In this document: positions 14,997 through 23,561 of the stretch, piece by piece
Layout: each line of letters begins with the position of its first letter
How positions within the stretch are numbered: position 1 is the first letter of the stretch
NCBI RefSeq assembly: GCF_014202315.1
Contig: NZ_JACHGN010000021.1
Location: 1-50,879 of the forward strand
DNA: 50,879 bases
Direction: 5' to 3'
Source of the DNA: Thermocatellispora tengchongensis
Lineage (GTDB): Bacteria > Actinomycetota > Actinomycetes > Streptosporangiales > Streptosporangiaceae
The notes under the pieces: generated by a model
What the model saw: only the letters and a program-made list of their open reading frames with translations
What the model was told of the DNA's origin: nothing
The model's database searches: none
Translations under genes and position numbers: made by a program

Positions 14997-16946
14997 ATGA
15001 AGAACAAGCGCGCCGAGCCATATGACCGGCTCACCCATCCGCTGGTCCGGGAAGACGGCGTGTTGCGGCGGGCGTCCTGGGAAGAGGCGCTCGACCGCGC
15101 GGCCGAGGGGTTCCGGCGCAACGTCGAGGCGCACGGGCCCAACGCGTTCGCCATGCTGTCGTGCGCCCGCTCCACCAACGAGATGAACTACGTGGCGCAG
15201 AAGTTCACCCGCGCGGTGATCGGCACCAACAACGTCGACTCCTGCAACCGCACCTGCCACGCGCCCAGCGTCGCCGGGCTGTCGGCCGTGTTCGGCAGCG
15301 GCGGCGGCACGTCCTCCTACCAGGAGGTCGAGGACACCGACGTGATCATCATGTGGGGTTCCGCCGCGCGCAACGCCCACCCGATCTTCTTCCAGCACGT
15401 GCTGAAGGGCATCCACAACGGCGCCCGCATGTTCGCGGTCGATCCGCGCCGCACCGGCACCGCCCAGTGGGCCGACCTGTGGCTCGGGCTCAACGTCGGC
15501 ACCGACATCCCGCTCGCCCACGCCATCGCCCGTGAGATCATCCACGCCGGCCTGCACAACACCACCTTCATCGAGCGGGCGACCACCGGCTTCGAGGAGT
15601 TCCGGCGCTGCGTGGAACCGTGGACCCTGGAGGTCGCCGAGCGGGTCACCGGCGTCCCCGCGTCCGCGATCAGGGAGCTGGCGCACGCGTACGCGCGGGC
15701 CGACCGGGCCCAGCTCTGCTGGACGCTCGGCATCACCGAGCACCACAACGCCACCGACAACGTACGCGCGCTGATCAACCTGGCCCTGCTCACCGGGCAC
15801 GTGGGCCGCTACGGCTCGGGCCTGTCGCCGCTGCGCGGGCAGAACAACGTGCAGGGCGGCGGCGACATGGGCGCGATCCCCAACCGGCTGCCCGGCTTCC
15901 AGGAGATCCTGGACCCCGCGATCCGGGCCAAGTTCGAGGGCGCCTGGAACACCAGGATCCAGCCGCGCCACGGCCTCAACCTCACCCAGATGCTGGAGGC
16001 CATGGGCGAGGGCGAGGTCACCGCCTGCTACATCATCGGCGAGAACCCGGTGCAGTCCGAGGCCGACTCCCTGGCCTGCATCAAGCGCCTGGGCATGCTC
16101 GACCACCTGGTGGTGCAGGACATCTTCCTCACCAAGACCGCCCGGATGGCCGACGTCGTGCTGCCCGCCACCGCGGCGTGGTGCGAGACCGAGGGCACCT
16201 TCACCAACTCCGAGCGCAGGGTGCAGCGCGTACGCCGGGCGCTGGAGCCGCCGGGCGAGGCGCGCGACGACATCTGGATCCTGTGCGAGCTGGCGCGCCG
16301 GCTGGGCCACGACTGGCACTACGACGGCGCCGAGGAGGTGTGGAACGAGCTGCGCTCGCTGTCCCCGGTGCACGCCGGCATGACGTACGCGCGGCTGGAG
16401 GAGCACCAGGGCATCCAGTGGCCCTGCCCGTCGGAGGACTCGCTGGAGCCGCCCTTCCTGCACGGCAGGCTGTGGGAGACCGACCCGGTCAAGCGCGGCA
16501 TGCCGGCGCCGTTCGCGGTGCTGGAGCACTCGCCGCCGGTGGACGAGCTGGACGAGGAGTTCCCGCTGCGGCTCACCACCGGCCGCCGCCTCGACTCCTA
16601 CAACACCGGGGTCCAGTCCTCCGGCTTCGCCTCGCCGCTGCGCCGCGGCGAGACCATCGAGGTGTGCCCGGAGGACGCGCTGCGGCTCGGCCTGACCGCC
16701 GGTGAGGAGGTGCGGATCAGCTCCAGGCGCGGCTCGGTGGTCGCCCCGGTCTACATCGACCCGGCGCTGCGGCCCGGCCTGGTGTTCATGACCTTCCACT
16801 TCCCCGACGAGGTCGACACCAACGCCCTGACGATCGAGGCCACCTGCCCGATCGCGGGCACCGCCGAGTTCAAGGCGGCGGCCGTGCGCATCGACAAGCT
16901 GACCGCCCCGGTGAGCGAAGAACTCGTCCCCGCGAAGGCCGGGTGA
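14997..16946 (+). CDS. fdhA: Formate dehydrogenase catalytic (molybdopterin) subunit lacking N-terminal Fe-S domain
   Basis: 649 residues, bis-molybdopterin guanine dinucleotide oxidoreductase oxidising formate to CO2. The active-site pair is C87-H88 in DSCNRTCHAPSVAG, so this is a cysteine and not a selenocysteine enzyme. RGQNNVQGGGDMG and the C-terminal molydopterin-binding barrel (about 530-640) are clear. Family alpha subunits begin with Fe-S domains ending in a CxxCxxxC...CIKGRFG segment, after which comes DRLTxPLxR. Here the protein starts right at that junction (YDRLTHPLVRED at residues 9-20). The missing part is at the C-terminal end of the protein encoded at 18834-19721. It is the first gene of a four-gene operon; the E/F fusion starts seven bases downstream. 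Confidence 0.93.
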   Translation: MKNKRAEPYDRLTHPLVREDGVLRRASWEEALDRAAEGFRRNVEAHGPNAFAMLSCARSTNEMNYVAQKFTRAVIGTNNVDSCNRTCHAPSVAGLSAVFGSGGGTSSYQEVEDTDVIIMWGSAARNAHPIFFQHVLKGIHNGARMFAVDPRRTGTAQWADLWLGLNVGTDIPLAHAIAREIIHAGLHNTTFIERATTGFEEFRRCVEPWTLEVAERVTGVPASAIRELAHAYARADRAQLCWTLGITEHHNATDNVRALINLALLTGHVGRYGSGLSPLRGQNNVQGGGDMGAIPNRLPGFQEILDPAIRAKFEGAWNTRIQPRHGLNLTQMLEAMGEGEVTACYIIGENPVQSEADSLACIKRLGMLDHLVVQDIFLTKTARMADVVLPATAAWCETEGTFTNSERRVQRVRRALEPPGEARDDIWILCELARRLGHDWHYDGAEEVWNELRSLSPVHAGMTYARLEEHQGIQWPCPSEDSLEPPFLHGRLWETDPVKRGMPAPFAVLEHSPPVDELDEEFPLRLTTGRRLDSYNTGVQSSGFASPLRRGETIEVCPEDALRLGLTAGEEVRISSRRGSVVAPVYIDPALRPGLVFMTFHFPDEVDTNALTIEATCPIAGTAEFKAAAVRIDKLTAPVSEELVPAKAG

Positions 16947-16953
16947 CCCGCAG

Positions 16954-18837
16954 ATGGATCTTCGGTTCCGCGACGCCGAACCGAGCGACGAGGAGCGCGC
17001 CGCCGTTGACGCGCTCCTCGGCCCGCCCGCCACGGCGTGGGAGGGCGGGCTGCGCACCGACGAGGACCTGCGGGTGGCCGCCGCCGCCGAGAGCCGGCGC
17101 GACCTGCTGCTGCCCGCGCTGCACGCGGTCAACGACCGGGTGGGCTGGATCAGCGAGGGCGCGCTCGACTACATCTGCCGCCGGCTGACCGTGCCGCCGG
17201 CCGAGGCGTACGGCGTGGCCACGTTCTACTCGCTGTTCTCGGTCACGCCGCGCCCGGCCCGGGTGCTGCACGTGTGCACCGATCTCGTCTGCCAGGCCAA
17301 GGGGGCGGCCGGGTTGTGCGCCTCCCTGGAGGAACGGCTGGGGCCCCCGGGGTCGTCCTGGCAGCACAGCCCGTGCCTGGGCCTGTGCGAGCGCGCTCCC
17401 GCCGCGCTCGCGCTCCAGGCCGGCGACCCGCCATCCTCGGCGGTCCACGGCCCGGTCACCGGACCCGATCTCGTCGCGGCCGAGCTCGCGGCGACGCCGG
17501 AGACCGGGCCCGCCGACGTGTCCGAGACGCCCGGGAGCGCAGAGCCGCCGGCCGAGGCCGCGGTGCCGCAGGCCGGCGATCCCGGCCTGGTGCTGCTGCG
17601 CCGGATCGGGGTCGTCGATCCCGGCGACCTGGACGACTACCGGGCCAACGGCGGGTACGCCGCGCTGCGCCGGGCGTTCGAGATCGGCCCGGCCGCGATC
17701 ATCCGTGAGGTGCTCGACTCCGGGCTGGTGGGCAGGGGCGGCGCGGCCTTCCCCACCGGCCGCAAGTGGGAGGCCACGGCCCGCCAGCCCGACCACCCGC
17801 ACTACCTGGTGTGCAACGCCGACGAGAGCGAGCCGGGCACGTTCAAGGACCGGGTCATCATGGAGGGCGACCCGTTCGCGCTGGTCGAGGCCATGACGAT
17901 CGCGGGTTACGCGACCGGTTGCCACAAGGGCTACCTCTACATCCGCGGCGAGTACCCGCGCGCCATACGCCGGCTGACCCACGCGATCGAGACCGCGCGC
18001 TCGCGCGGCCTGCTCGGCGCGGACGTCATGGGCCAGGGCTACGCCTTCGACATCGAGCTGCGGCGCGGCGCGGGGGCGTACATCTGCGGCGAGGAGACCG
18101 CGATCTTCAACTCCATCGAGGGGCAGCGCGGCGAGCCGCGCAGCAAGCCGCCCTTCCCGGTGGAGAAGGGCCTGTTCGGCAAGCCGACCGTGGTCAACAA
18201 CGTGGAGACGCTGGTCAACGTGCTGCCGATCCTGCTCGGCGGCGCGCCCGCCTACGCCGCGATCGGCACCGGGAGCTCGACCGGCACCAAGCTGTTCTGC
18301 CTGTCGGGCAACGTGCGCCGGCCCGGCATCTACGAGCTGCCCTTCGGCGCCACCCTGCGCGACCTGCTGACCCTGGCCGGCGGCGTGCCCGAGGGCCGTA
18401 CGCTGCGGGCCGTACTGCTCGGCGGCGCGGCCGGGGCCTTCGTCCGGCCCGACGAGCTGGACATCCCGCTCACCTTCGAGGGCACCCGCGCGGCCGGCAC
18501 CACCCTCGGCTCCGGGGTGGTGCTCGTCCTGGACGACGGCGCCGACCTGGTCAAGATCCTGCTGCGCATCGCGGAGTTCTTCCGCGACGAGTCCTGCGGC
18601 CAGTGCGTGCCGTGCCGGGTCGGCACCGTGCGCCAGGAGGAGGCCCTGATCAGGCTGTCCAAGCGCCCGGACTCGGGCGACCTGGCCCTGCTGCGCGAGG
18701 TCGGCCGGGCCATGCGCGACGCGTCCATCTGCGGGCTCGGGCAGACCGCGTGGAACGCGGTGGAGTCGGCCATCGACCGGCTCGGCGTCTTCTCCCCGGC
18801 GTCCCCCTCCACGTTCCCCTCGACGGAGGCGAAATGA
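16954..18837 (+). CDS. Fused formate dehydrogenase gamma/beta (NuoE-NuoF-like) subunit, NAD-reducing
   Basis: 627 residues. Domain 1 (about 1-170) is NuoE/FdsG-like with the [2Fe-2S] cysteines C108, C113, C141 and C145. After an Ala/Pro/Glu-rich linker, domain 2 (about 210-615) is NuoF/FdsB-like: GRGGAAFPTGRKW (260-272) and NADESEPGTFKDR for FMN and NAD binding, GAGAYICGEETA, and the [4Fe-4S] ligands C548, C551, C554 and C593. It passes electrons from formate oxidation to NAD+. In most soluble NAD-dependent formate dehydrogenases these are two subunits, so this is a fusion. Seven bases separate it from fdhA, and its stop overlaps the next start (ATGA). Confidence 0.92.
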   Translation: MDLRFRDAEPSDEERAAVDALLGPPATAWEGGLRTDEDLRVAAAAESRRDLLLPALHAVNDRVGWISEGALDYICRRLTVPPAEAYGVATFYSLFSVTPRPARVLHVCTDLVCQAKGAAGLCASLEERLGPPGSSWQHSPCLGLCERAPAALALQAGDPPSSAVHGPVTGPDLVAAELAATPETGPADVSETPGSAEPPAEAAVPQAGDPGLVLLRRIGVVDPGDLDDYRANGGYAALRRAFEIGPAAIIREVLDSGLVGRGGAAFPTGRKWEATARQPDHPHYLVCNADESEPGTFKDRVIMEGDPFALVEAMTIAGYATGCHKGYLYIRGEYPRAIRRLTHAIETARSRGLLGADVMGQGYAFDIELRRGAGAYICGEETAIFNSIEGQRGEPRSKPPFPVEKGLFGKPTVVNNVETLVNVLPILLGGAPAYAAIGTGSSTGTKLFCLSGNVRRPGIYELPFGATLRDLLTLAGGVPEGRTLRAVLLGGAAGAFVRPDELDIPLTFEGTRAAGTTLGSGVVLVLDDGADLVKILLRIAEFFRDESCGQCVPCRVGTVRQEEALIRLSKRPDSGDLALLREVGRAMRDASICGLGQTAWNAVESAIDRLGVFSPASPSTFPSTEAK

Positions 18838-19721
18838 CCATCCCGCTCCGGCCGCCGCGCCGGCTCGTCGACATCACCGTGGACGGCGAGGAGGTGCGGG
18901 TCGCCGAGGGCACCACGATCCTCGACGCCTGCGGCGACTCCGGGCCGTGCTCCGGCAAGAAGGACATCCCCACGCTCTGCTACGGCGACACGCTCACGCC
19001 CAAGAACGCGTGCCGCGTGTGCATGGTCGAGGTCGAGGGCTCGCGCACGCTCGTCCCGGCCTGCTCCCGCCGGGTGGAGCAGGGCATGGTGATCAGCACC
19101 GACAGCGAGCGCGTACGGCACAGCCGCAAGCTCGTGCTGGAGCTGCTCGGCTCCTCCACCGACCTGTCCACCACGCCCCGGGCCGAGGAGTGGATGGAGC
19201 GGTACGGCGCCGACCCCGCCCGCTTCGGCCCCGACGCGGCCACCGTCGAACAGCCGCCGAAGGTGGACAACGACCTGTACGTCCGCGACTACGGCAAGTG
19301 CATCATGTGCTACAAGTGCGTGGACGCCTGCGGCGAGCAGTGGCAGAACACCTTCGCCATCGCCGTCGCCGGGCGGGGCTTCGACTCCCACATCTCCACC
19401 GAGTTCGACGCGCCGCTGACCGACTCGGCCTGCGTCTACTGCGGCAACTGCGTGGAGGTGTGCCCGACCGGGGCGCTGTCGTTCAAGACCGAGTTCGACA
19501 TGCGCGCCGCCGGCACCTGGGACGAGAGCAGGCAGACGCAGACCACCACAATCTGCGCGTACTGCGGTGTCGGCTGCAACGTGACCCTGCACGTCCAGGA
19601 CAACGAGATCGTCAAGGTCACCTCGCCGCACGACAACCCCGTCACCCACGGCAACCTGTGCATCAAGGGCCGGTTCGGCTTCCAGCACGTGCAGAACGTC
19701 CCCACCGGGCAGAAGGACTGA
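18834..19721 (+). CDS. Formate dehydrogenase Fe-S subunit carrying the displaced N-terminal part of the alpha subunit
   Basis: 295 residues. A [2Fe-2S] ferredoxin-like domain has ligands C49, C60, C63 and C77. Two [4Fe-4S] motifs follow (C156/159/162/166 and C200/203/206/210, the second being CVYCGNCVEVCP). The C-terminal segment is the Mo/W-bis-MGD N-terminal cluster domain: C241, C244, C248 and C276 in ICAYCGVGC...NLCIKGRFGF. The chain then ends (residue 295), exactly where fdhA begins. The His-ligated cluster found in NuoG-type chains is not visible. It probably wires the molybdenum site to the FMN subunit and completes the active site of FdhA. ATG overlaps the preceding stop, with GGAGG just upstream; fdhD follows three bases after. 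Confidence 0.92.
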   Translation: MTIPLRPPRRLVDITVDGEEVRVAEGTTILDACGDSGPCSGKKDIPTLCYGDTLTPKNACRVCMVEVEGSRTLVPACSRRVEQGMVISTDSERVRHSRKLVLELLGSSTDLSTTPRAEEWMERYGADPARFGPDAATVEQPPKVDNDLYVRDYGKCIMCYKCVDACGEQWQNTFAIAVAGRGFDSHISTEFDAPLTDSACVYCGNCVEVCPTGALSFKTEFDMRAAGTWDESRQTQTTTICAYCGVGCNVTLHVQDNEIVKVTSPHDNPVTHGNLCIKGRFGFQHVQNVPTGQKD

Positions 19722-19724
19722 TCG

Positions 19725-20555
19725 ATGACGCGGGTCATCGCCAAGCGGCGCATCCTGCGGGTGCGCGAGGCGGGCCACAGCCACCGGGTCGACTCGCTGG
19801 CGGCCGAGGAGCCGCTGGAGATCCGGCTCAACGGCCGCCCCCTGACGGTCACGATGCGCACCCCCGGCGACGACTTCGACCTCGCCTGCGGCTTCCTCGT
19901 CAGCGAGGGGGTCGTGGGCGCGGCCGGCGACGTCAGCACCATCCGCTACTGCGCGGGCGCGACCGTGGACGGGTCCAACACCTACAACGTGCTCGACGTA
20001 CGGCTGGCGCCGGGCGTACCGGAGCCGGCCGGCAGCCTGGAGCGCAACTTCTACACCACCTCGTCGTGCGGCGTGTGCGGCAAGGCCAGCCTCGACGCCG
20101 TGCGCACGGTCGCCCGCTGGGAGGTCCGCGACGACCCGCTGACCCTCTCCGCCGACGTGGTCGCGGCCCTGCCCGGCCGTCTCCGCGAGGCACAGCGGGT
20201 CTTCGACCGCACCGGCGGCCTGCACGCCGCCGGCCTGTTCACCCCCGGCGGCGAGCCGCTGTGCGTCCGCGAGGACGTCGGCCGGCACAACGCCGTGGAC
20301 AAGCTCGTCGGCTGGGCACTGCGCGCCGACAGGCTGCCCCTGCGCGAGAGCGTCCTGATGGTCTCGGGGCGCGCCTCGTTCGAACTGGTGCAGAAGGCCG
20401 TCATGGCCGGCATCCCGGCCCTGGCCGCCGTCTCCGCACCGTCCTCCCTGGCCGTGGAACTGGCCGCCGAGTCGGGCCTGACCCTCCTCGGTTTCGTCCG
20501 CGGCACGTCCATGAACGTCTACACCGGCGAACACCGCCTGCACGACGCCGCCTGA
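19725..20555 (+). CDS. fdhD: Formate dehydrogenase accessory sulfurtransferase
   Basis: 276 residues. FdhD carries sulfur to the molybdenum cofactor, which is essential for formate dehydrogenase activity. The sulfur-shuttling pair is C115 and C118 in SSCGVCGK. Other family segments are [26 protein letters not shown] and [14 protein letters not shown]. It follows the Fe-S subunit gene by three bases and closes the formate dehydrogenase operon. Length and motifs are normal. Confidence 0.96.
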   Translation: MTRVIAKRRILRVREAGHSHRVDSLAAEEPLEIRLNGRPLTVTMRTPGDDFDLACGFLVSEGVVGAAGDVSTIRYCAGATVDGSNTYNVLDVRLAPGVPEPAGSLERNFYTTSSCGVCGKASLDAVRTVARWEVRDDPLTLSADVVAALPGRLREAQRVFDRTGGLHAAGLFTPGGEPLCVREDVGRHNAVDKLVGWALRADRLPLRESVLMVSGRASFELVQKAVMAGIPALAAVSAPSSLAVELAAESGLTLLGFVRGTSMNVYTGEHRLHDAA

Positions 20556-20610
20556 CCCCCGGACGAGGAACCGGGCGACGGTCCGCCCCCTTACGTCGCC
20601 CGTTTCCTCA

Positions 20611-20685
20611 AGGGGCGTGTCCGGTCGATCTTGCCGTACGAGCGGCGTCGTACCGGCAGGCCGGAGACCGCCCGGACACGCCCCT
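20611..20685. repeat. 75-bp palindromic element with perfect 14-bp arms
   Basis: AGGGGCGTGTCCGG (20611-20624) is repeated perfectly inverted at 20672-20685. The 47-base centre contains a second, nearly perfect inverted repeat (TGCCGTACGA / TCGTACCGGCA with one bulge). The element lies 55 bases after fdhD. It may be the operon's terminator, but the nested symmetry also resembles a minimal inverted-repeat mobile element. No clear target duplication was seen. Confidence 0.7.
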
Positions 20686-20777
20686 ACCTCGCGCGTAAGC
20701 AGCCCCGCCCCTCGTTACCCAGTTGCCGGACCGCCCTGCGCGCGGAAATCGCCTTCGCTTCGCTCAGCCGCTCTTCC

Positions 20778-20800
20778 AGTGTCGGGCTTCGCCCGACGCT
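20778..20800. terminator. Hairpin in the gene-free stretch after fdhD
   Basis: Ten-base arms AGTGTCGGGC / GCCCGACGCT (one G-T pair) with a TTC loop. Apart from this and the palindrome at 20611-20685, I see no gene or RNA in 20556-20988. Open frames there have no ribosome binding sites or recognisable products. Confidence 0.45.
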
Positions 20801-20988
20801 GGCGCCCTCAACCCGCCCGGTTACCACGGTCGTCGATCACCTGCCAATGCAGGTCCATCCGAGGGCGCGCCGCGCGGGAACCACCCTGATCGACCGCCCC
20901 ACGGACTCATCCTTGAGCCGGATCACCCGCCGCCATCTCCCAGGACGTGAACGACTCCACGGTGGCGGCCAGCATCAATTCGCACCGA

Positions 20989-21309
20989 TCACCAACCCGC
21001 CTGAGGCGCTCCCGGCCCATCACGAGCGCCGCCGCGCCGCAACTCGTGGTACCGGAAGACGATGCGCCGAACGACTCGTTCCAGGTCGTCGGCCTCATTC
21101 ACGGCGATCGTGTATCGCCGATGCCTGCTGTTCCAAGAGGTCCGCCACCAGAACACTTCGCCGTCGGTCCACACAAGGAAATCGATCCATACCGACACCA
21201 CGGCCAGCCCGTGACCGCCGTTCACATCGGCTGCGATTCCCTGGGCTTGCAGACCGTGGCGCAACTTCAGCGCGGCATGAAGGGATGCGGAATGGCCCAT
21301 CAGCAACAT
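20989..21309 (-). CDS. Hypothetical protein, about 106 residues
   Basis: Not recognised beyond resembling small actinobacterial proteins that accompany XRE-type regulators. It is a compact sequence with aromatic residues (VWIDFLVWTDGEVFWWRTSW) and a basic C-terminal region ERVVRRIVFRYHELRR. The ATG at 21309 overlaps the end of the upstream small gene, suggesting coupled translation; an upstream start at 21366 is less likely. It lies divergent from the XRE-TPR regulator gene. Confidence 0.6.
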   Translation of the reverse strand: MLLMGHSASLHAALKLRHGLQAQGIAADVNGGHGLAVVSVWIDFLVWTDGEVFWWRTSWNSRHRRYTIAVNEADDLERVVRRIVFRYHELRRGGARDGPGAPQAGW

Positions 21310-21692
21310 CCGCTCTCGTCGCCCGATACGGGGCAATAGGCAGGGGAACCGCTGATCAAAGACCATTCCTCATCCGTCAACGGTGTACCGTCCAGTGCCA
21401 CAGCCGCCTCCTCCACGGCGGAACGAGGAAGGGCCCAGCCCCGAATGAGATCGGCGACCACCGGATTCTTCACCTCTCGTGCCACCATAACGGCCAGGCT
21501 GGAGCGAACTCGGATGACCACGTCCTGAGTGGCGTCAGCGATCACATAGGGCGGTGGGCTTCCGTGTCCCGCAGATCCTGGCGACACGTCTCCATGTCGC
21601 TGCGACGCGAAGGAGCGGCTAGGCCATCGGGGCGCGGGCGGCTCCCTACGGTTACCGTGTGCGTCCATGTATCGATCGTCACAGTGCGTCAC
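21300..21692 (-). CDS. Hypothetical protein, up to 130 residues
   Basis: Not recognised. The N-terminal third is Arg/Pro/Ser-rich and may be an over-extension; an in-frame ATG lies eight codons in (MDAHGNRRE). The C-terminal two thirds (VIADATQDVVIRVRSSLAVMVAREVKNPVVADLIRGW onward in short segments) looks like a folded domain. It overlaps the next gene by ten bases and is divergent from the XRE-TPR gene 89 bases away, so both small genes may be partners or targets of that regulator. Confidence 0.55.
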   Translation of the reverse strand: MTHCDDRYMDAHGNRREPPAPRWPSRSFASQRHGDVSPGSAGHGSPPPYVIADATQDVVIRVRSSLAVMVAREVKNPVVADLIRGWALPRSAVEEAAVALDGTPLTDEEWSLISGSPAYCPVSGDESGCC

Positions 21693-21781
21693 GGCCTCGT
21701 GAATGCTGTAGTCCTATCAGGCCCGGAACCATTCGCTTCACGAATAGAGGTGCCGCTGCTGGTCGCGCCTAATCTAGAGTC

Positions 21782-23029
21782 ATGGATCGGGAATCCGGCA
21801 GTCTGCCGCCTCAGTTCTGGTCTTCACCCGCCGTGGCCAGAGCCCTGGCGAAATGCGACATTCCCGCTGTACTCACCGAAGTACAGCACGTCCGCGGATG
21901 GACACAGGCGCAGCTTGCCGAGGCAGTGGGGTACTCACAGAGCTGGGTTTCCAAGGTTCTGCGCGGCAAGCAGCCACTCACCCTGGACCAGGTGCGGACG
22001 ATATCGCACCAAATCGGAATACCGATCCGTCTGCTCCGGTTCGACACTCTGGAAGAGGGCGATCAAACGAAACGGCGAGATTTCAGCAAGGCGATGGCGC
22101 TCGCCGCCATCGCCACTCAGTTGGGACACGACAGGGCCGACGAGGCCACCGCATCCATCCTCACCACGATCACCGGCGCGCAGCGTCGCCTCGAGGCCAC
22201 CACTCCCGCCCGAGAGCTGACACGCACGGCGGTGGCGCATGTGGAAATGGCCAGGCGCACTCTGAGCCGTACGTCCGGGACCCCGTTCGTCTCCGACCTC
22301 TGCGCGGCGGTCAGCGAGGCCGCCGGATTCACCGCGTGGCTCCACGCCGACATGCACGACACCGGCACCGCCCGCACGTACTACCGGCTCGCGATCGATG
22401 CGGCGCGTAAGGCCGATCACGCGCTGCTCGCGGCGTACATGCTGGGCAGCCTGGCGACATTCGACATCGAGAACGACGATCCAGCACTCGGACTCGCGCT
22501 GCTGAACTCCGCCCGTCGCGAAGTCGGCAACCGGCCGCCCGCGATCGCGCTGGCCTGGCTCGCCGGCCTGACGGCCCTTGGTCATGCCACCGCGAGCAAC
22601 GAGCCGGAGGCCAGGAGAGCGCTGAGAGAGGCGGAGGCCGCCGTAGAGGCCAGCCAGCGCACCGCGGCGCCGCCGTGGCCGTGGGTGTTCCCCTTCGATC
22701 ACGCCAAACTGGCCGGATACCGCGCACTCGCCATGGTGAGATTGGAACGCCCGGCAGAGGCGGTCTCCGCCTTCGCCGAGTCCCTGTCTTCATCCCAGCC
22801 CGCCCACAAGCAACGCGGTGTACTCGCGATCGAGATCGCCACCGCGCGATTGATCGCGGGAGACCTCGATGAGGCGTTCCGGCTGGCGCAAGAAGCCCTG
22901 ACTGTGGGCGTCACCTACCAGTCTGAGCGGGTGATCCAACGCGCTCGCCGCTTCCGCCACCGCTATACCGGTCCCGTCACCACTCACGTAAGGGCATTCG
23001 ACGATCAGCTCCGTGCAGTCCTCCTGTAG
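21782..23029 (+). CDS. XRE-family regulator with TPR-like C-terminal domain
   Basis: 415 residues. The helix-turn-helix lies at about 31-80 (TQAQLAEAVGYSQSWVSKVL). It is followed by a long helical repeat region (about 100-400) like the TPR part of peptide- or development-linked actinobacterial regulators. TAATCT at 21770-21775 is six bases from the ATG and there is no ribosome binding site, so the message is probably leaderless. The SLOG-type gene begins 15 bases after its stop and is likely co-transcribed. Two small genes run divergently. The signal it senses cannot be read from the sequence. Confidence 0.88.
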   Translation: MDRESGSLPPQFWSSPAVARALAKCDIPAVLTEVQHVRGWTQAQLAEAVGYSQSWVSKVLRGKQPLTLDQVRTISHQIGIPIRLLRFDTLEEGDQTKRRDFSKAMALAAIATQLGHDRADEATASILTTITGAQRRLEATTPARELTRTAVAHVEMARRTLSRTSGTPFVSDLCAAVSEAAGFTAWLHADMHDTGTARTYYRLAIDAARKADHALLAAYMLGSLATFDIENDDPALGLALLNSARREVGNRPPAIALAWLAGLTALGHATASNEPEARRALREAEAAVEASQRTAAPPWPWVFPFDHAKLAGYRALAMVRLERPAEAVSAFAESLSSSQPAHKQRGVLAIEIATARLIAGDLDEAFRLAQEALTVGVTYQSERVIQRARRFRHRYTGPVTTHVRAFDDQLRAVLL

Positions 23030-23044
23030 AAAGCAGCCAACCAC

Positions 23045-23518
23045 ATGCGAATCGCGATCTCCGGCCACCGCGGGCTGTCCGCCGCGACCAGTGCACTCAT
23101 CGACAAAGCCATCCGTGAGGCGCTGGCTCGGCATGCGCCGAATGTCACCGGGATCTCCTGCCTCGCCGACGGCGCCGACCAGATCTTCGCCCGTGCGGTG
23201 ATCGAGCTGGGCGATGCACTGGAGGTGGTGGTCCCCGCCGAGAAGTACCGGGACGGGCTGCCCGCCGAGAGTCATGCCGAGTACGACGAGCTGATGGACG
23301 CCGCGAGCGTGGTTCACCGGCTGGGCTTCCTCGAGTCCACCTCCGAGTCTCACATGGAGGCGAGCAGATTCATGCTGGACCAGGTCGATGAGCTGTACGC
23401 GGTCTGGGACGGGCGGCCGGCGCGCGGCTATGGAGGCACCGCGGACGTGGTGGCCGAGGCCCGAGCGCGCGGCGTGCCGGTACGCGTCATATGGCCGGAG
23501 GGCGCGTCCCGGGACTGA
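23045..23518 (+). CDS. SLOG-superfamily (Rossmann-like) protein
   Basis: 157 residues. It opens with IAISGHRGLS, has the ISCLADGADQIFARAVIEL helix typical of the DprA/LOG-like SLOG fold, and ends with ELYAVWDGRPARGYGGTADVV followed by VPVRVIWPEG. SLOG proteins bind nucleotide-type ligands, and several are sensors or effectors in conflict and signalling systems. Pairing with an XRE-TPR regulator recurs in actinomycetes in my recollection. No catalytic residues can be assigned with certainty. Biological role unknown. Confidence 0.75.
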   Translation: MRIAISGHRGLSAATSALIDKAIREALARHAPNVTGISCLADGADQIFARAVIELGDALEVVVPAEKYRDGLPAESHAEYDELMDAASVVHRLGFLESTSESHMEASRFMLDQVDELYAVWDGRPARGYGGTADVVAEARARGVPVRVIWPEGASRD

Positions 23519-23561
23519 GCGCCGTCGCCCGGCCAGGGCAGGTCGCCCGTAGGATCACATC

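Noticed and set aside
16954-19721. Complex I (NuoE/F/G) operon
   Set aside because: No other nuo genes; the neighbouring molybdopterin subunit, fdhD and moeA show these are formate dehydrogenase electron-transfer subunits.
20611-20685. Complete insertion sequence
   Set aside because: Only 75 bp between the outer ends, no transposase and no clear target duplication.
20631-22220. Plus-strand frame of 529 codons overlapping the XRE gene
   Set aside because: It runs through a non-coding stretch and antisense to the small genes, with no domain-like sequence.
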